64,000 nucleotides of DNA from Aeromonas veronii. GTDB lineage: Bacteria; Pseudomonadota; Gammaproteobacteria; Enterobacterales; Aeromonadaceae. The notes beneath the pieces were generated by a model. It was not told the origin of the DNA. It saw nothing but the letters and a program-made list of their open reading frames with translations, and did no database searches. Below are positions 1 through 8,487 of the stretch, in pieces (within the stretch, counting starts at the first letter, position 1; every line of letters begins with the position of its first letter). The DNA lies in contig CP101033.1 in NCBI GenBank assembly GCA_041319085.1, positions 1,328,501 to 1,392,500 on the forward strand. Direction: 5' to 3'. The translations under genes were made by a program, and so were the position numbers.

Positions 1-374
1 CCGGCATCATGATGAAGCAAGGCTCGCTGGTCGATGCCAAGAGTGGCCTGACTCACAGCCTGGAGACCATGGCCGCCAACGAGCACGACCTCAATCAGGT
101 GGGGAATCTGCTCCATGGCAAGCTCAGGGAGCTCAAGAAGCATCCTCGAAAAAACAAGGCAGTCATTGCCGTTGAGAGGCTCAAATCCAGCATCCGCGCT
201 AAGGTGGAGCACCCGTTTCGGATCATCAAATGCCAGTTTGGCTTTGTGAAGGCTCGGTTCAAGAGGCTACGCAAAAACGACAACCAACTGGCAATGTTGT
301 TTACGCTGGCGAACCTGTTTCGAGTGGACCAGATGATACGGACATGGGATAGCTGTGCCCAAAAATCGAAATAA
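1..374 (+). pseudogene. IS5-family transposase remnant (C-terminal, internally deleted)
   Basis: The reading frame is open from the window edge and ends at TAA. The translation carries recognisable IS5/IS903-group transposase blocks: [34 protein letters not shown], then [16 protein letters not shown] and [15 protein letters not shown] near the end. In intact relatives about 35-40 residues, including a catalytic Asp region, lie between NLLHG and the HPRKNK block; here they are joined directly. The sequence just before VDAKSG also does not match the usual KGNQWYFGMKAHIG lead-in. Both suggest deletions, so this is a dead remnant. The upstream part lies outside the window. Confidence 0.8.
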
Positions 375-510
375 GCCTCGAAAATGAGGCGAAATGGTGC
401 TTAAAAGCCCGTTTTTGGCGGTAAAAGTCAAAATTTCGGAGTAATGAGCATTTAAAACTTGGGCACAAGGGGGTCATGATGAAAGTACGACCCACTTGTT
501 CGCACCTTCC

Positions 511-544
511 CTTATGGGGCGCGGGGTTTCGTAATCTTGCCCTG
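511..544. repeat. ISAs1-family terminal end scar (copy 1)
   Basis: This 34-bp stretch reads cttatggggcgcggggtttc followed by gtaatcttgccctg. It differs by one base from 29331-29364, where it immediately follows and overlaps the stop of an ISAs1-family transposase C-terminus. It is therefore probably the end of an ISAs1-type element whose body has been lost here. It lies 50 bp upstream of the glycosyltransferase start. Confidence 0.6.
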
Positions 545-594
545 GAAAGTAAAGAAAGATTTATTTTACTTCACTTTTATAAAGAGATAAAATT

Positions 595-1533
595 TTGTAT
601 AAACTAACGGTTATTGTTGCCCTGTATAACGTAAAAGAGTACGTAGTTGATTGTATTAATTCCTTTGTGAATGCAAACCCTCAAAAGAATGAAGTTCGAT
701 TAATTATTGTGAATGATGGTTCAACTGATAACTCCAGAGAGTTAATTGAGTCTTTCGAGTCTCACCCTAATATTGTCATTTTGGATAAAGTTAACGGTGG
801 CGTGAGTTCTGCTAGAAATGCGGGGCTGGATTATGCGCTAGGGACAACCGAATACGTTGGATTTTTGGATGCAGATGATCTGCTCTCCCTCGACTATTTC
901 ACTGAATTTGATCGGATTTATTTGCAGCATAAGCCGGATATAATCGAATTCAATGCCAACTTTTTTTCAGATTGGCGCACTATTAAATTTGACGTCAGCC
1001 AAGGGCATGATGAACTCGCTGATGTTAATGATGCTTTTCTTGCTCGCATTGTAAATAATGGAATGTGGTTTGCTTGGTCAAGAATATACAAGGTCGAGTT
1101 ATTTGAGCATTTACGATTTTCCAATGGTCGACGTTATGAAGATATGATTTTAGTGCCTTCTTTGTATGTCAGAGCAAAGCAAGTTTATTCGAGTAGTAAG
1201 GTATTATATTTATACCGTGCTAATAGTAATGGCATCACCCATAATGGAAAAGCATCGGATGTAGATGATATTCTGTATGCTGTGAAAGTGTTTGGGCTTT
1301 TAAAGCTATCTGAAAGTTTTAATAATAAATTTAAGCGAAAAGCATTGAATGTATTGATGCCAATCTTAGTAAATATATCTCACTCAACAATAAAACCAAG
1401 TGTTTTTAGAAGAATTTCAGAATCACTAGATGTTAGTACTAACACGGTATTTTTTCTTTATTCAAAAGCAAGTGTAATGAAGCCTATTAAAGATACTGTT
1501 AAATTCATCGCTCGCTTTTTCAAGCGTGGATAA
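595..1533 (+). CDS. family 2 glycosyltransferase
   Basis: A 312-residue cytoplasmic GT-A glycosyltransferase that probably adds one sugar to a lipid-linked glycan. The N-terminus LTVIVALYNVKEYV is the normal GT2 beginning, VNDGSTDNS (residues 39-47) is the nucleotide-binding motif, and DADD (92-95) is the metal-binding DxD-type motif. The start is TTG at 595, after a weak purine-rich stretch; it is chosen because the GT2 fold begins at once, and no ATG fits. The gene is AT-rich compared with the backbone. It is isolated between IS debris, with an ISAs1-like end 50 bp upstream and an IS1595 element starting 8 bp after its stop, so it may be a leftover of an older or larger polysaccharide locus. 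Acceptor and donor cannot be told from the sequence. Confidence 0.85.
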   Translation: MYKLTVIVALYNVKEYVVDCINSFVNANPQKNEVRLIIVNDGSTDNSRELIESFESHPNIVILDKVNGGVSSARNAGLDYALGTTEYVGFLDADDLLSLDYFTEFDRIYLQHKPDIIEFNANFFSDWRTIKFDVSQGHDELADVNDAFLARIVNNGMWFAWSRIYKVELFEHLRFSNGRRYEDMILVPSLYVRAKQVYSSSKVLYLYRANSNGITHNGKASDVDDILYAVKVFGLLKLSESFNNKFKRKALNVLMPILVNISHSTIKPSVFRRISESLDVSTNTVFFLYSKASVMKPIKDTVKFIARFFKRG

Positions 1534-1589
1534 ATTTGTTCCTGATTACCCATGATTAGCAGCCACCACGAACTATACTGATCTTACAT

Positions 1590-2627
1590 GGCGCGGTTCC
1601 CTTTACGTGTGGGTGAGCCGAGTGACTCCGCCAAGCAGCCATGAACAGGATGTATTCGGCTCCTGGTTCACCACTCGAAACCAAGCAAGGTAGTTTTCCA
1701 GGTAGTCTGTCCCTACTCCGTGAAATTTGGCCATCCATTCCCGCCAACGACTCACGTAGTTATTGAGGGTCTGGATGTGGAAAACATCATCTTCTACTCG
1801 ATGATGAGCGCTGGCGATCAACCGCTTATGGATCACGCCCGGCGCGTTCTGTGCAATCGTGCTGTAACTTAGATTGCCATCCGTGCACAGGATTGTTCCC
1901 GCCGTGAGGAGTGGTTTTAGGGAAGGTTCGATTTGACTCAAGCTTTTATCTAACAACACAGCATCACTTTCTCGACCATATCGATCTAGCGCGATTAAGA
2001 GCGGGACCAAGGGTATATGCCCACGTTTTTTACCCTTCGCGCCCCGGCGTCTTGCTGGACGATCCAGATGACGTCGTCCCTTAAATGATTCGGCTACAAA
2101 TACCTCATCGGCCTCGACGATCCCGGCCAATTGCTTGGCTCGAGTGGTCAGTGCGTAGCGCAGAAAGCGATGGCGCCAACGAAATGCGGTCTTCAGGTTG
2201 ATGGCGCACTCTCTGGCTGCGGCTCGCAGCGACAACCCACGACTGAGGCAGTCAGCATAGGCAGCCCACTTGTGCTTGTGATGAAGCCCCGCCAAAGCAG
2301 AACCATCCAATTGATTGAATGTTTTGCCGCATGCCTTACAACGGAACCGCTGCTGACCACGAGCACGTCCCCAATGAATGACACGGGAGGAATTGCAACA
2401 GGGGCATGCTGCGACAGCCTCGCTCTGGTTTGCCAATGCCTGATGGAGTTGATCACGTTGCAGATGGTGACGAAGTTGTTCCTGGGCGCGTTCTAGTTGG
2501 ATTGGGTCGAGCTGGGCAAAAGAACGCAGCATTGAGGAAAACGCTTGGCTGTCCATGGCAAGCTCCTTACTCAAATAACCTGAAATAAGTATAACGCTTG
2601 CCACCAATACGGCTCTGGAACAGCGCC
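1590..2627 (-). mobile_element. inner IS1595-family element (1038 bp) with TIRs and 8-bp target duplication
   Basis: The left end is ggcgcggttcc at 1590; the right end, ending at 2627, reads ggcgctgttcc in reverse complement. Immediately outside are tcttacat (1582-1589) and tcttacgt (2628-2635), an 8-bp target duplication with one mismatch, as expected for the IS1595 family. The element carries one intact transposase on the - strand and lies in the short leader of the outer element, about 40 bp inside its left end. Confidence 0.85.
1603..2556 (-). CDS. IS1595-family transposase (inner element)
   Basis: A 317-residue DDE transposase. The start is ATG at 2556: AAGGAG lies 7 bp upstream and the protein then begins MDSQAFSSMLRSF; the longer frame beginning at 2607 lacks a ribosome site. 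A zinc-ribbon (C51-P-C-C54 and C73-K-A-C76) precedes a helix-turn-helix region and an ISXO2-like transposase core (EADEVF, LCTDGN). The gene is uninterrupted and the element has recognisable ends, so it may be active. A related N-terminus (MDSNQFFSLFRSF) recurs at 29043 as a fragment. Confidence 0.88.
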   Translation of the reverse strand: MDSQAFSSMLRSFAQLDPIQLERAQEQLRHHLQRDQLHQALANQSEAVAACPCCNSSRVIHWGRARGQQRFRCKACGKTFNQLDGSALAGLHHKHKWAAYADCLSRGLSLRAAARECAINLKTAFRWRHRFLRYALTTRAKQLAGIVEADEVFVAESFKGRRHLDRPARRRGAKGKKRGHIPLVPLLIALDRYGRESDAVLLDKSLSQIEPSLKPLLTAGTILCTDGNLSYSTIAQNAPGVIHKRLIASAHHRVEDDVFHIQTLNNYVSRWREWMAKFHGVGTDYLENYLAWFRVVNQEPNTSCSWLLGGVTRLTHT

Positions 2628-2657
2628 TCTTACGTACAGTTACTGAGGTGCGAGATC

Positions 2658-3607
2658 ATGGCCAAAAGCAAAGTCCAATTCCAGAAAGGCTACAGCCTGT
2701 TTGAGTTTTTCAAGGACTATGGCACTGAAACGCAGTGCGAAAACGCGCTGCTCGCTTGGCGTTTTCCACACGGTTTCGTCTGTCCTGAGTGCGCCAACAA
2801 GACCTGTTGTCGCCTGAAAAGTCGGCCACGCGTGCTGCAATGCAATCACTGCCGTCACCAGATGTCATTGACTGGGAACACTATTTTCGCAAACACCAGC
2901 TCCCTCTGACCAAGTGGTTTCTGGCAATGCACCTGTTATTGCAGACCAAAACAGGCTTGTCAGCGATGGAGCTAAAGCGCCAGTTGGGCGTCAAATATGA
3001 CACCGCCTGGATGCTCAAGCACAAGCTGCTGCAAGCCATGAAAGAGTCCGATGACAAGCAGCCCATCAGCGGCATCATTCAGCTCGATGATGTCTACTGG
3101 GGTGGCGAGCGCCGTGGTGGCAAACGGGGTCGGGGCGTGGCAGGCAAGACGCCATTTGTGGCAGCAGTGGCCCTGAATAAGGAAGGGCATCCAATCAAGA
3201 TGCGGATGACGGTGGTCGATGGTTTCAAAACCAAGTCCATTGCGGATTGGGCAAAACGGCATGTTGCCAGTGGTAGCGCGGTGATATCCGATGGATTGGC
3301 CTGTTTCAAAGCGGTCAAAGAGGCCAATTGTGAGCACCTGGGTGTTGTCACCGGGGGCAACCTTGATTTGCTGGATCATCCGGCATTCAACTGGGTAAAC
3401 ACGATGATAGGGAATGTGAAGAACTCGCTGCGGGGCAGTTGCCATACGCTCGGAGCGAAGCATTTACCGAGACATCTTGCTGAATACTGCTTCCGGTTTA
3501 ATCATCGTTTTGACCTCAAGAGCATGTTGGTTGAATTGGGGCATGCAGTCGTGGCCAGCCCTCCGATGCCATATCGACTCTTGAAGCTGGCTGAGGGTCA
3601 TGGGTAA
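2658..3607 (+). pseudogene. IS1595-family transposase (outer element), frameshifted
   Basis: Starts MAKSKVQFQKGYSLFEFFKDYGTE with a zinc-ribbon (CPECANKTCC, CNHC). The first frame runs to NTIFANTSSL and stops near 2909. The rest of the protein (LPLTKWFLAMHLLLQTKTGLS onward, including QLDDVYWGGERRGGKRGRG and the C-terminal GNVKNSLRGSCHTLG region) is in another frame from about 2900. The join lies at aacaccagctccctc, so a single-base indel has broken the gene unless the element uses frameshifting. It is a different IS1595 subgroup from the nested element, with little sequence similarity. Confidence 0.82.
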
Positions 3608-3713
3608 TCAGGATTTATTTTTACAATGTTATTTAGTGGTGAATGTCGACTTTAATAGAGGGGTAGCTAAGATAACTTCAGTGAAAGTTATAGATTAAAT
3701 GAATTCCTGATTC

Positions 3714-4789
3714 ATGAATTCAGATAATAAATGCAATGTCCATGGTGCATTGGAGAGAAGAGGCCAACCACTGATTCTGGTACGCTTCTTCTCGCCAAAG
3801 AAACAAAGCGGTACACCATTAGATACCAGCAGTTGACCGAGGGGCTACGATACCAGATCGCCTGCCTCTATGACCATGGCCTGACGCAGGCTTGCATTGC
3901 TAAACGGCTCGGCGTTCATCCATCCACCATCAGTCGTGAGCTGCGTTGTAATCGGGATGAGCAGGGCTACCAGCCGCAACAGGCTCACCTGCGGGCTATG
4001 ACGCGACGACGGACCAGTCAGAAACGCACGCTTCCCGCGGCTACCATCGACTTCGTGTCCATGGCGTTGGTCGCAGACTGGCCCCCCGAACAGATAAGTG
4101 GCGTGGGCAAACTCATCGACTGCCCAGTCAGCCATGAGTGGATATACCGCTATGTGGCACGCGATAATGCCAACGGCGGCACGCTCTACCGATATCTGCG
4201 TCAGGGCCATAAACGTTATCGCAAGGGCCGCAACAGCAAGCGCAGCGTCATCCTCAATCCGGTGTCAATTGATGAACGGCCAGCGATAGTTTATGAGCGC
4301 AGCCAGTCTGGGAGGTCGATACCGTGCTGGGCAAACAAGGCCGCGGTGCCCTCGTGAGCCTGCTGGAGCGTAAAACCCGACTCTATCTGGTGAGATACGT
4401 CCCCAGTAAGATGGCCAGCGCGGTGGCTGACGCCATTATCAACATGCTCACCCACTACCGGGAGCATGTCCATACGATTACCGCCGACAATGGCAGAGAG
4501 TGTGTCGAATATGAGCAGGTTGCGGTAGCGCTGGAAGCACAAGTTTATTTTGCCCACCCCTATTGTTCATGGGAGCGGGGGCAGAACGAGAACAGCAATG
4601 GCCTACTGCGGCAATACGAAAGGCAGTGATCTGAGCGAGGTGAGCATGGAGGCTCTTGCCGGCTTCGAAAAGCGGCTTAACTTCAGGCCACGCAAATACC
4701 TGGGGTTTAGACAACCGCAGGTGGTTTTTGACGAATTGTTCAATACAGCCTGATTTTTAACCGGACGTTGCACTCCAGTGTTGAATCCG
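3714..4789 (+). mobile_element. IS30-family element, decayed
   Basis: The body is a broken IS30 transposase. Its right end, near 4762-4789, reads gttgcactccagtgttgaat on the + strand, a typical IS30-type terminus. A partly matching left end is at about 3714-3745: tgcaatgtcc there matches tgcaacgtcc in the reverse complement of the right end, and the outermost 21 bp match at about 12 positions. The exact left boundary is uncertain. Positions 3613-3713, between the two elements, are AT-rich with no gene seen. Confidence 0.6.
3731..4753 (+). pseudogene. IS30-family transposase, two frameshifts
   Basis: Three reading frames together give one IS30 transposase. The first (to about 4307) contains the N-terminal helix-turn-helix (YDHGLTQACIAKRLGVHPSTISRELRCN) and the start of the catalytic domain. 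The second (about 4308-4614) begins WEVDTVLGKQGRGALVSLLERKTR and contains the TADNGRE catalytic Asp and the ERGQNENSNGLLRQY block with its Glu. The third (about 4614-4753) ends RPRKYLGFRQPQVVFDELF. Two indels, near 4308 and 4614, make it non-functional. No convincing ATG is seen near the expected start. Confidence 0.85.
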
Positions 4790-4791
4790 CC

Positions 4792-4810
4792 GTTTCGTAA
4801 TCTTGCCCTG
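4792..4810. repeat. ISAs1-family terminal end scar (copy 2, short)
   Basis: gtttcgtaatcttgccctg repeats the outer 19 bp of the scars at 511-544 and 29331-29364. It abuts the IS30 right end, so the IS30 element appears to have inserted into, or recombined within, an ISAs1-type end. The following 160 bp, to the legB start, hold no gene; they must contain the legB promoter region, but no clear -35/-10 pair is evident. Confidence 0.55.
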
Positions 4811-4972
4811 AAATAGCCACTGAATTGAAATGGTTGCCGAAGGAGAGTTTTGAGTCAGGATTATCCAAGACGATAACTTGGCATATCTCCCAAATAAAAG
4901 ACCTTGACTGAATTTACCATTGATATATTTGCATGTCCTGCGTGAACTGAACTTGAGATTGGTATTTTTTAT

Positions 4973-6166
4973 ATGAAGAATAATATTTTGAGTCTCATTG
5001 GTCGTAATAAAGACCTGTTCGTTGATGATATTGGTAAAAATGAACAAAAGCTGTCGGATGTCGTTAGCCAGTCCCGGTTCCTTGTCCTGGGGGGGGCCGG
5101 TTCCATTGGTCAGGCGGTGACCAAAGAGATCTTCAAGAGAAATCCACGCAAGTTGCATGTTGTCGATATCAGCGAGAACAACATGGTCGAGCTGGTGCGC
5201 GATATCCGTAGCTCATTCGGGTATATCGATGGTGATTTCCAGACGTTCGCCCTGGATATTGGTTCCATTGAGTATGATGCCTTTATCAAAGCCGACGGCG
5301 CCTATGATTACGTGCTCAATCTTTCTGCCCTCAAGCATGTACGCAGCGAGAAAGACCCCTTCACCTTGATGCGCATGATCGATGTCAACGTGTTCAACAC
5401 GGACAAAACCATCCAGCAATCCATCGACATGGGGGTGAAGAAGTACTTCTGTGTCTCGACAGACAAGGCGGCGAACCCGGTCAACATGATGGGGGCTTCC
5501 AAGCGCATCATGGAGATGTTCCTGATGCGTCGCAGCGAGCAGATTGCCATTTCAACCGCGCGCTTTGCCAACGTGGCCTTCTCCGATGGTTCCCTGCTGC
5601 ACGGATTTAACCAGCGCTTGCAAAAGCGTCAGCCCATCGTCGCCCCCAACGACATCAAACGTTACTTCGTGACACCTCAGGAGTCCGGGGAACTGTGCCT
5701 GATGTCCTGCATCTTCGGTGAGAACAGGGATATCTTCTTCCCCAAGCTCAGCGAGTCCCTGCACTTGATTACTTTCGCCGAAATCGCCGTGAAGTATCTG
5801 GAGCAGCATGGTTACAAGCCGTATCTGTGCAAGGACGAGGATGAAGCCAGAGCCCTGATGGCAAGCCTGCCTGAGCAGGGGATGTGGCCGTGCCTCTTTA
5901 CCGAGAGCGACACAACGGGTGAAAAAGACTTCGAAGAGTTCTTCACGGACAAGGAAATGCTGGATATGGCCCGTTTCGAGAACCTGGGCATCATCAAGAA
6001 TGAACCCTCATATCAGAATGATCTGCTGAACCATTTCGAGCAGACCATTGCAGCCATGAAAACAAAACGAGCCTGGGACAAGAAAGAGATCGTCGAGCTG
6101 TTCTTCGCCATGATCCCGGATTTTGGTCACAAAGAAACGGGCAAATATCTCGACGGCAAGATGTAA
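4973..6166 (+). CDS. legB: LegB-type UDP/GDP-N-acetylglucosamine 4,6-dehydratase
   Basis: A 397-residue short-chain dehydrogenase-type nucleotide-sugar dehydratase. It should make the 4-keto-6-deoxy intermediate of NDP-GlcNAc, the first dedicated step to legionaminic acid. The NAD-binding GGAGSIG loop is at residues 40-46; CVSTDKAANPVNMMGASKR is the PglF/LegB-type active site, with Asp-Lys and Met-x3-Lys in place of the usual Tyr-x3-Lys. There are no membrane segments, unlike PglF. It is the first gene of the cluster, 10 bp before legC. The base composition here is GC-rich and backbone-like. Whether the substrate is GDP- or UDP-linked is open; the ptmE-like gene downstream favours GDP. Confidence 0.88.
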   Translation: MKNNILSLIGRNKDLFVDDIGKNEQKLSDVVSQSRFLVLGGAGSIGQAVTKEIFKRNPRKLHVVDISENNMVELVRDIRSSFGYIDGDFQTFALDIGSIEYDAFIKADGAYDYVLNLSALKHVRSEKDPFTLMRMIDVNVFNTDKTIQQSIDMGVKKYFCVSTDKAANPVNMMGASKRIMEMFLMRRSEQIAISTARFANVAFSDGSLLHGFNQRLQKRQPIVAPNDIKRYFVTPQESGELCLMSCIFGENRDIFFPKLSESLHLITFAEIAVKYLEQHGYKPYLCKDEDEARALMASLPEQGMWPCLFTESDTTGEKDFEEFFTDKEMLDMARFENLGIIKNEPSYQNDLLNHFEQTIAAMKTKRAWDKKEIVELFFAMIPDFGHKETGKYLDGKM

Positions 6167-6175
6167 GGAATCGGT

Positions 6176-7324
6176 ATGCATACTCAATTGATACGTTTTA
6201 TTCGTGATACCTACAAAACCGATGACTTCATCCCTCTTCACGCCCCGACCTTTGCCGGCAATGAACGTCAATATGTGCTCGATACCCTCGAAAGCACCTT
6301 CGTTTCCAGTGTCGGTGCCTATGTTGAGCAGTTCGAGCAGCAAATAGCCACCTTTACCGGTTCAGCCCGTGCCGTTGCCACCATGAATGGCACGGCGGCG
6401 CTGCATATCGCGCTCTACATGGCAGGTGTGCAGGCAGGCGATCTGGTGATCACCCAGCCCCTGACCTTCGTGGCGACCTGCAATGCCTTGTATCACATGG
6501 GCGCAGAGCCCGTGTTCGTCGATGTATCACGCCAGAGCCTGGGTCTGTGCCCCATTGCCCTGGCCAACTGGCTGGAAGAGCATGCCACTCGCACCGAGAC
6601 AGGTGCGATCCACCAGGCAAGCGGACGCCGCCTCAAAGCTGTCGTGCCCATGCACACCTTTGGTCATCCGGTTGAACTCGATGAGCTTCAGGCTGTGTGC
6701 GAGGCGTGGGACATCGCCTTGGTGGAAGATGCTGCCGAGAGCCTTGGTTCCTTCTACAAAGGCAAACATACAGGGACGCTGAGTGCGTTTTCCGCCCTGA
6801 GTTTTAATGGCAACAAGATCATCACCACGGGTGGCGGCGGCATGGTGCTCTGCCAGAATGCTGAACAGGGGGCGCGCACCAAGCACATCACCACCACCGC
6901 CAAGGTGCCCCATCCGTTCGAGTTCTATCATGATGAACCCGGTTTTAACTACCGAATGCCCAATCTGAATGCGGCCCTCGGATGTGCCCAGATGGAAGCC
7001 CTGCCGCAATTCCTAGCGCAAAAGCGGGCTCTTGCCATGCACTACGCCGAGTTCTTCAAGGGACAGGCATGCCAGTTTGTAACCGAGCCTTCCTATGGAT
7101 GCTCCAACTACTGGCTAAATGCGATTGTCTGTGAAGATCAAACCCAGCGGGATACGTTGCTGAGCGAGCTTAACAAGGCTGGCGTCATGACCCGGCCTGT
7201 ATGGAAGCTGATGCATCGCCTGCCCATGTTTTCTCATACCTTGCGTGGGGAGCTTAACAATGCCGAATGGTTGGAAGCCCATCTGGTCAACTTGCCTAGT
7301 TCACCGATCGAGGTTACATCATGA
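6176..7324 (+). CDS. legC: LegC-type aminotransferase
   Basis: A 382-residue DegT/DnrJ/EryC1 aminotransferase using pyridoxal phosphate. It should put an amino group at C4 of the 4-keto sugar made by LegB. The N-terminus FIPLHAPTFAGNERQYVLDTLESTFVSSVG is characteristic of the LegC subgroup; VEDAAESLGS holds the cofactor-binding Asp and SFNGNKIITTGGGG holds the Schiff-base Lys. It lies 9 bp after legB and its stop overlaps the next start by 4 bp (ATGA). It is still GC-rich; composition changes abruptly at its 3' end, where the AT-rich cassette begins. Confidence 0.88.
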   Translation: MHTQLIRFIRDTYKTDDFIPLHAPTFAGNERQYVLDTLESTFVSSVGAYVEQFEQQIATFTGSARAVATMNGTAALHIALYMAGVQAGDLVITQPLTFVATCNALYHMGAEPVFVDVSRQSLGLCPIALANWLEEHATRTETGAIHQASGRRLKAVVPMHTFGHPVELDELQAVCEAWDIALVEDAAESLGSFYKGKHTGTLSAFSALSFNGNKIITTGGGGMVLCQNAEQGARTKHITTTAKVPHPFEFYHDEPGFNYRMPNLNAALGCAQMEALPQFLAQKRALAMHYAEFFKGQACQFVTEPSYGCSNYWLNAIVCEDQTQRDTLLSELNKAGVMTRPVWKLMHRLPMFSHTLRGELNNAEWLEAHLVNLPSSPIEVTS

Positions 7325-8481
7325 GAAAAATTGCTGTATTTACAGGTACTCGAGCTGAATATGGACTCTTGTATTGGATTATTAAGGGACTGCATGAGTC
7401 TTCTGAAGCTGAGCTTCAGTTGCTTGTTGGTGGAATGCACTTGTCCCCAGAATTCGGCAAAACAATAACGCAAATCGAAATAGACGGTTTTCCTGTAACT
7501 GATAAACTGGAATTTCTTTTATCTTCGGATACACCTGTCGGTATTGCGAAATCTATGGGGCTGGCTCTTATCTGCGCTGCGGATGTGTTTGAAAGAGCAA
7601 AACCTGATCTATTAGTTGTTTTGGGTGATAGATTTGAATCCATGGCGATTTGTCAGGCTGCGATGGTGGCACAAATACCGATTGCGCATATTCACGGTGG
7701 AGAAACAACGGAGGGGCTGATTGATGAGGCTGTACGTCATTCGATAACGAAAATGTCTCATCTGCACTTTACTGCTACTGAAGAATATAGACAGCGTGTT
7801 ATTCAACTCGGTGAAAATCCCGCGTGCGTATTTAACGTCGGTGCACCGGGAATTGATAGTATAAGGGCATTAGATCTTTTATCGCGTGGAGAATTATCGG
7901 AGTCTATTCAGTTTGACCTCACTGACGCTCCATACATGGTTGTAACTTATCATCCAGTGACATTGAGTCGTGATGGTGCAGTAGAAGATCTAAAACAACT
8001 CTTGGCTGCGTTGCGTGAGTATACGGAGCATAAGTTTTTGATAACTTACCCTAATGCGGATACTCACGGGCGCGCATTGATTCCATTGTTGGATGATTTT
8101 GCACGCGAATATCCAGGAAGGGTGTTGTTAGCTCAGTCTTTAGGACAGTTGAGATATTTGAGTGCACTGAAGCATTGTGATTTGGTAATCGGAAACTCAT
8201 CAAGCGGTCTTATTGAAGTCCCTACATTCAAAGTTCCAACCATAAATATTGGGGATCGTCAGAAGGGGCGCATTGCTGGAAATTCGGTGATTAGTTGCAA
8301 TGGTAGCAGAGGCTCAATACAGGGAGCAATCAGGGAAGCTTTGAGTACTTCCTTTAGAGAGAAGTGCCGTAATTCAGTAAACCCTTATGGTGAGGGTGGT
8401 GGCTCCAGCAAGATTGTCAATATTATTCTAAGCGAGAATCTGAATGATCTCATTTTTAAATCGTTCTTTGATATTAAGTAG
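7321..8481 (+). CDS. legG: LegG-type NDP-sugar 2-epimerase (hydrolysing)
   Basis: A 386-residue NeuC/LegG family enzyme that inverts C2 and releases the nucleotide, giving free 2,4-diacetamido-2,4,6-trideoxymannose. Visible family blocks are TGTRAEYGLL at the N-terminus, GDRFESMAICQAAMVAQIPIAHIHGGETTEGLIDEAVRH in the middle (read as two blocks), and GNSSSGLIEVP near the C-terminus. It starts at an ATGA overlap with legC. Codon use is clearly AT-richer than legB, legC and legI, shared only with the next two genes, so it seems to have arrived with them. Confidence 0.85.
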   Translation: MRKIAVFTGTRAEYGLLYWIIKGLHESSEAELQLLVGGMHLSPEFGKTITQIEIDGFPVTDKLEFLLSSDTPVGIAKSMGLALICAADVFERAKPDLLVVLGDRFESMAICQAAMVAQIPIAHIHGGETTEGLIDEAVRHSITKMSHLHFTATEEYRQRVIQLGENPACVFNVGAPGIDSIRALDLLSRGELSESIQFDLTDAPYMVVTYHPVTLSRDGAVEDLKQLLAALREYTEHKFLITYPNADTHGRALIPLLDDFAREYPGRVLLAQSLGQLRYLSALKHCDLVIGNSSSGLIEVPTFKVPTINIGDRQKGRIAGNSVISCNGSRGSIQGAIREALSTSFREKCRNSVNPYGEGGGSSKIVNIILSENLNDLIFKSFFDIK

Positions 8482-8487
8482 AGTGTG

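Larger units (their letters stand above)
1541..3612 (+). mobile_element. outer IS1595-family element, interrupted by a second IS1595 element
   Basis: The left end reads cctgattacccatga at 1541-1555; its reverse complement tcatgggtaatcagg is at 3598-3612, giving a 15-bp terminal inverted repeat. Between them lies the transposase gene at 2658-3607 plus a nested 1038-bp element (1590-2627). Removing the insert and one copy of its 8-bp duplication leaves about 1.03 kb, a normal length for an IS1595 element. A clear 8-bp target duplication of the outer element is not visible (aatttgtt versus atttattt). Confidence 0.8.

Noticed and set aside
4811..4972. A JUMPstart/ops element upstream of the polysaccharide genes
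   Set aside because: I looked for ggcggtagcg-type sequence in the gaps before 595, 4973 and 18931 and did not find it.
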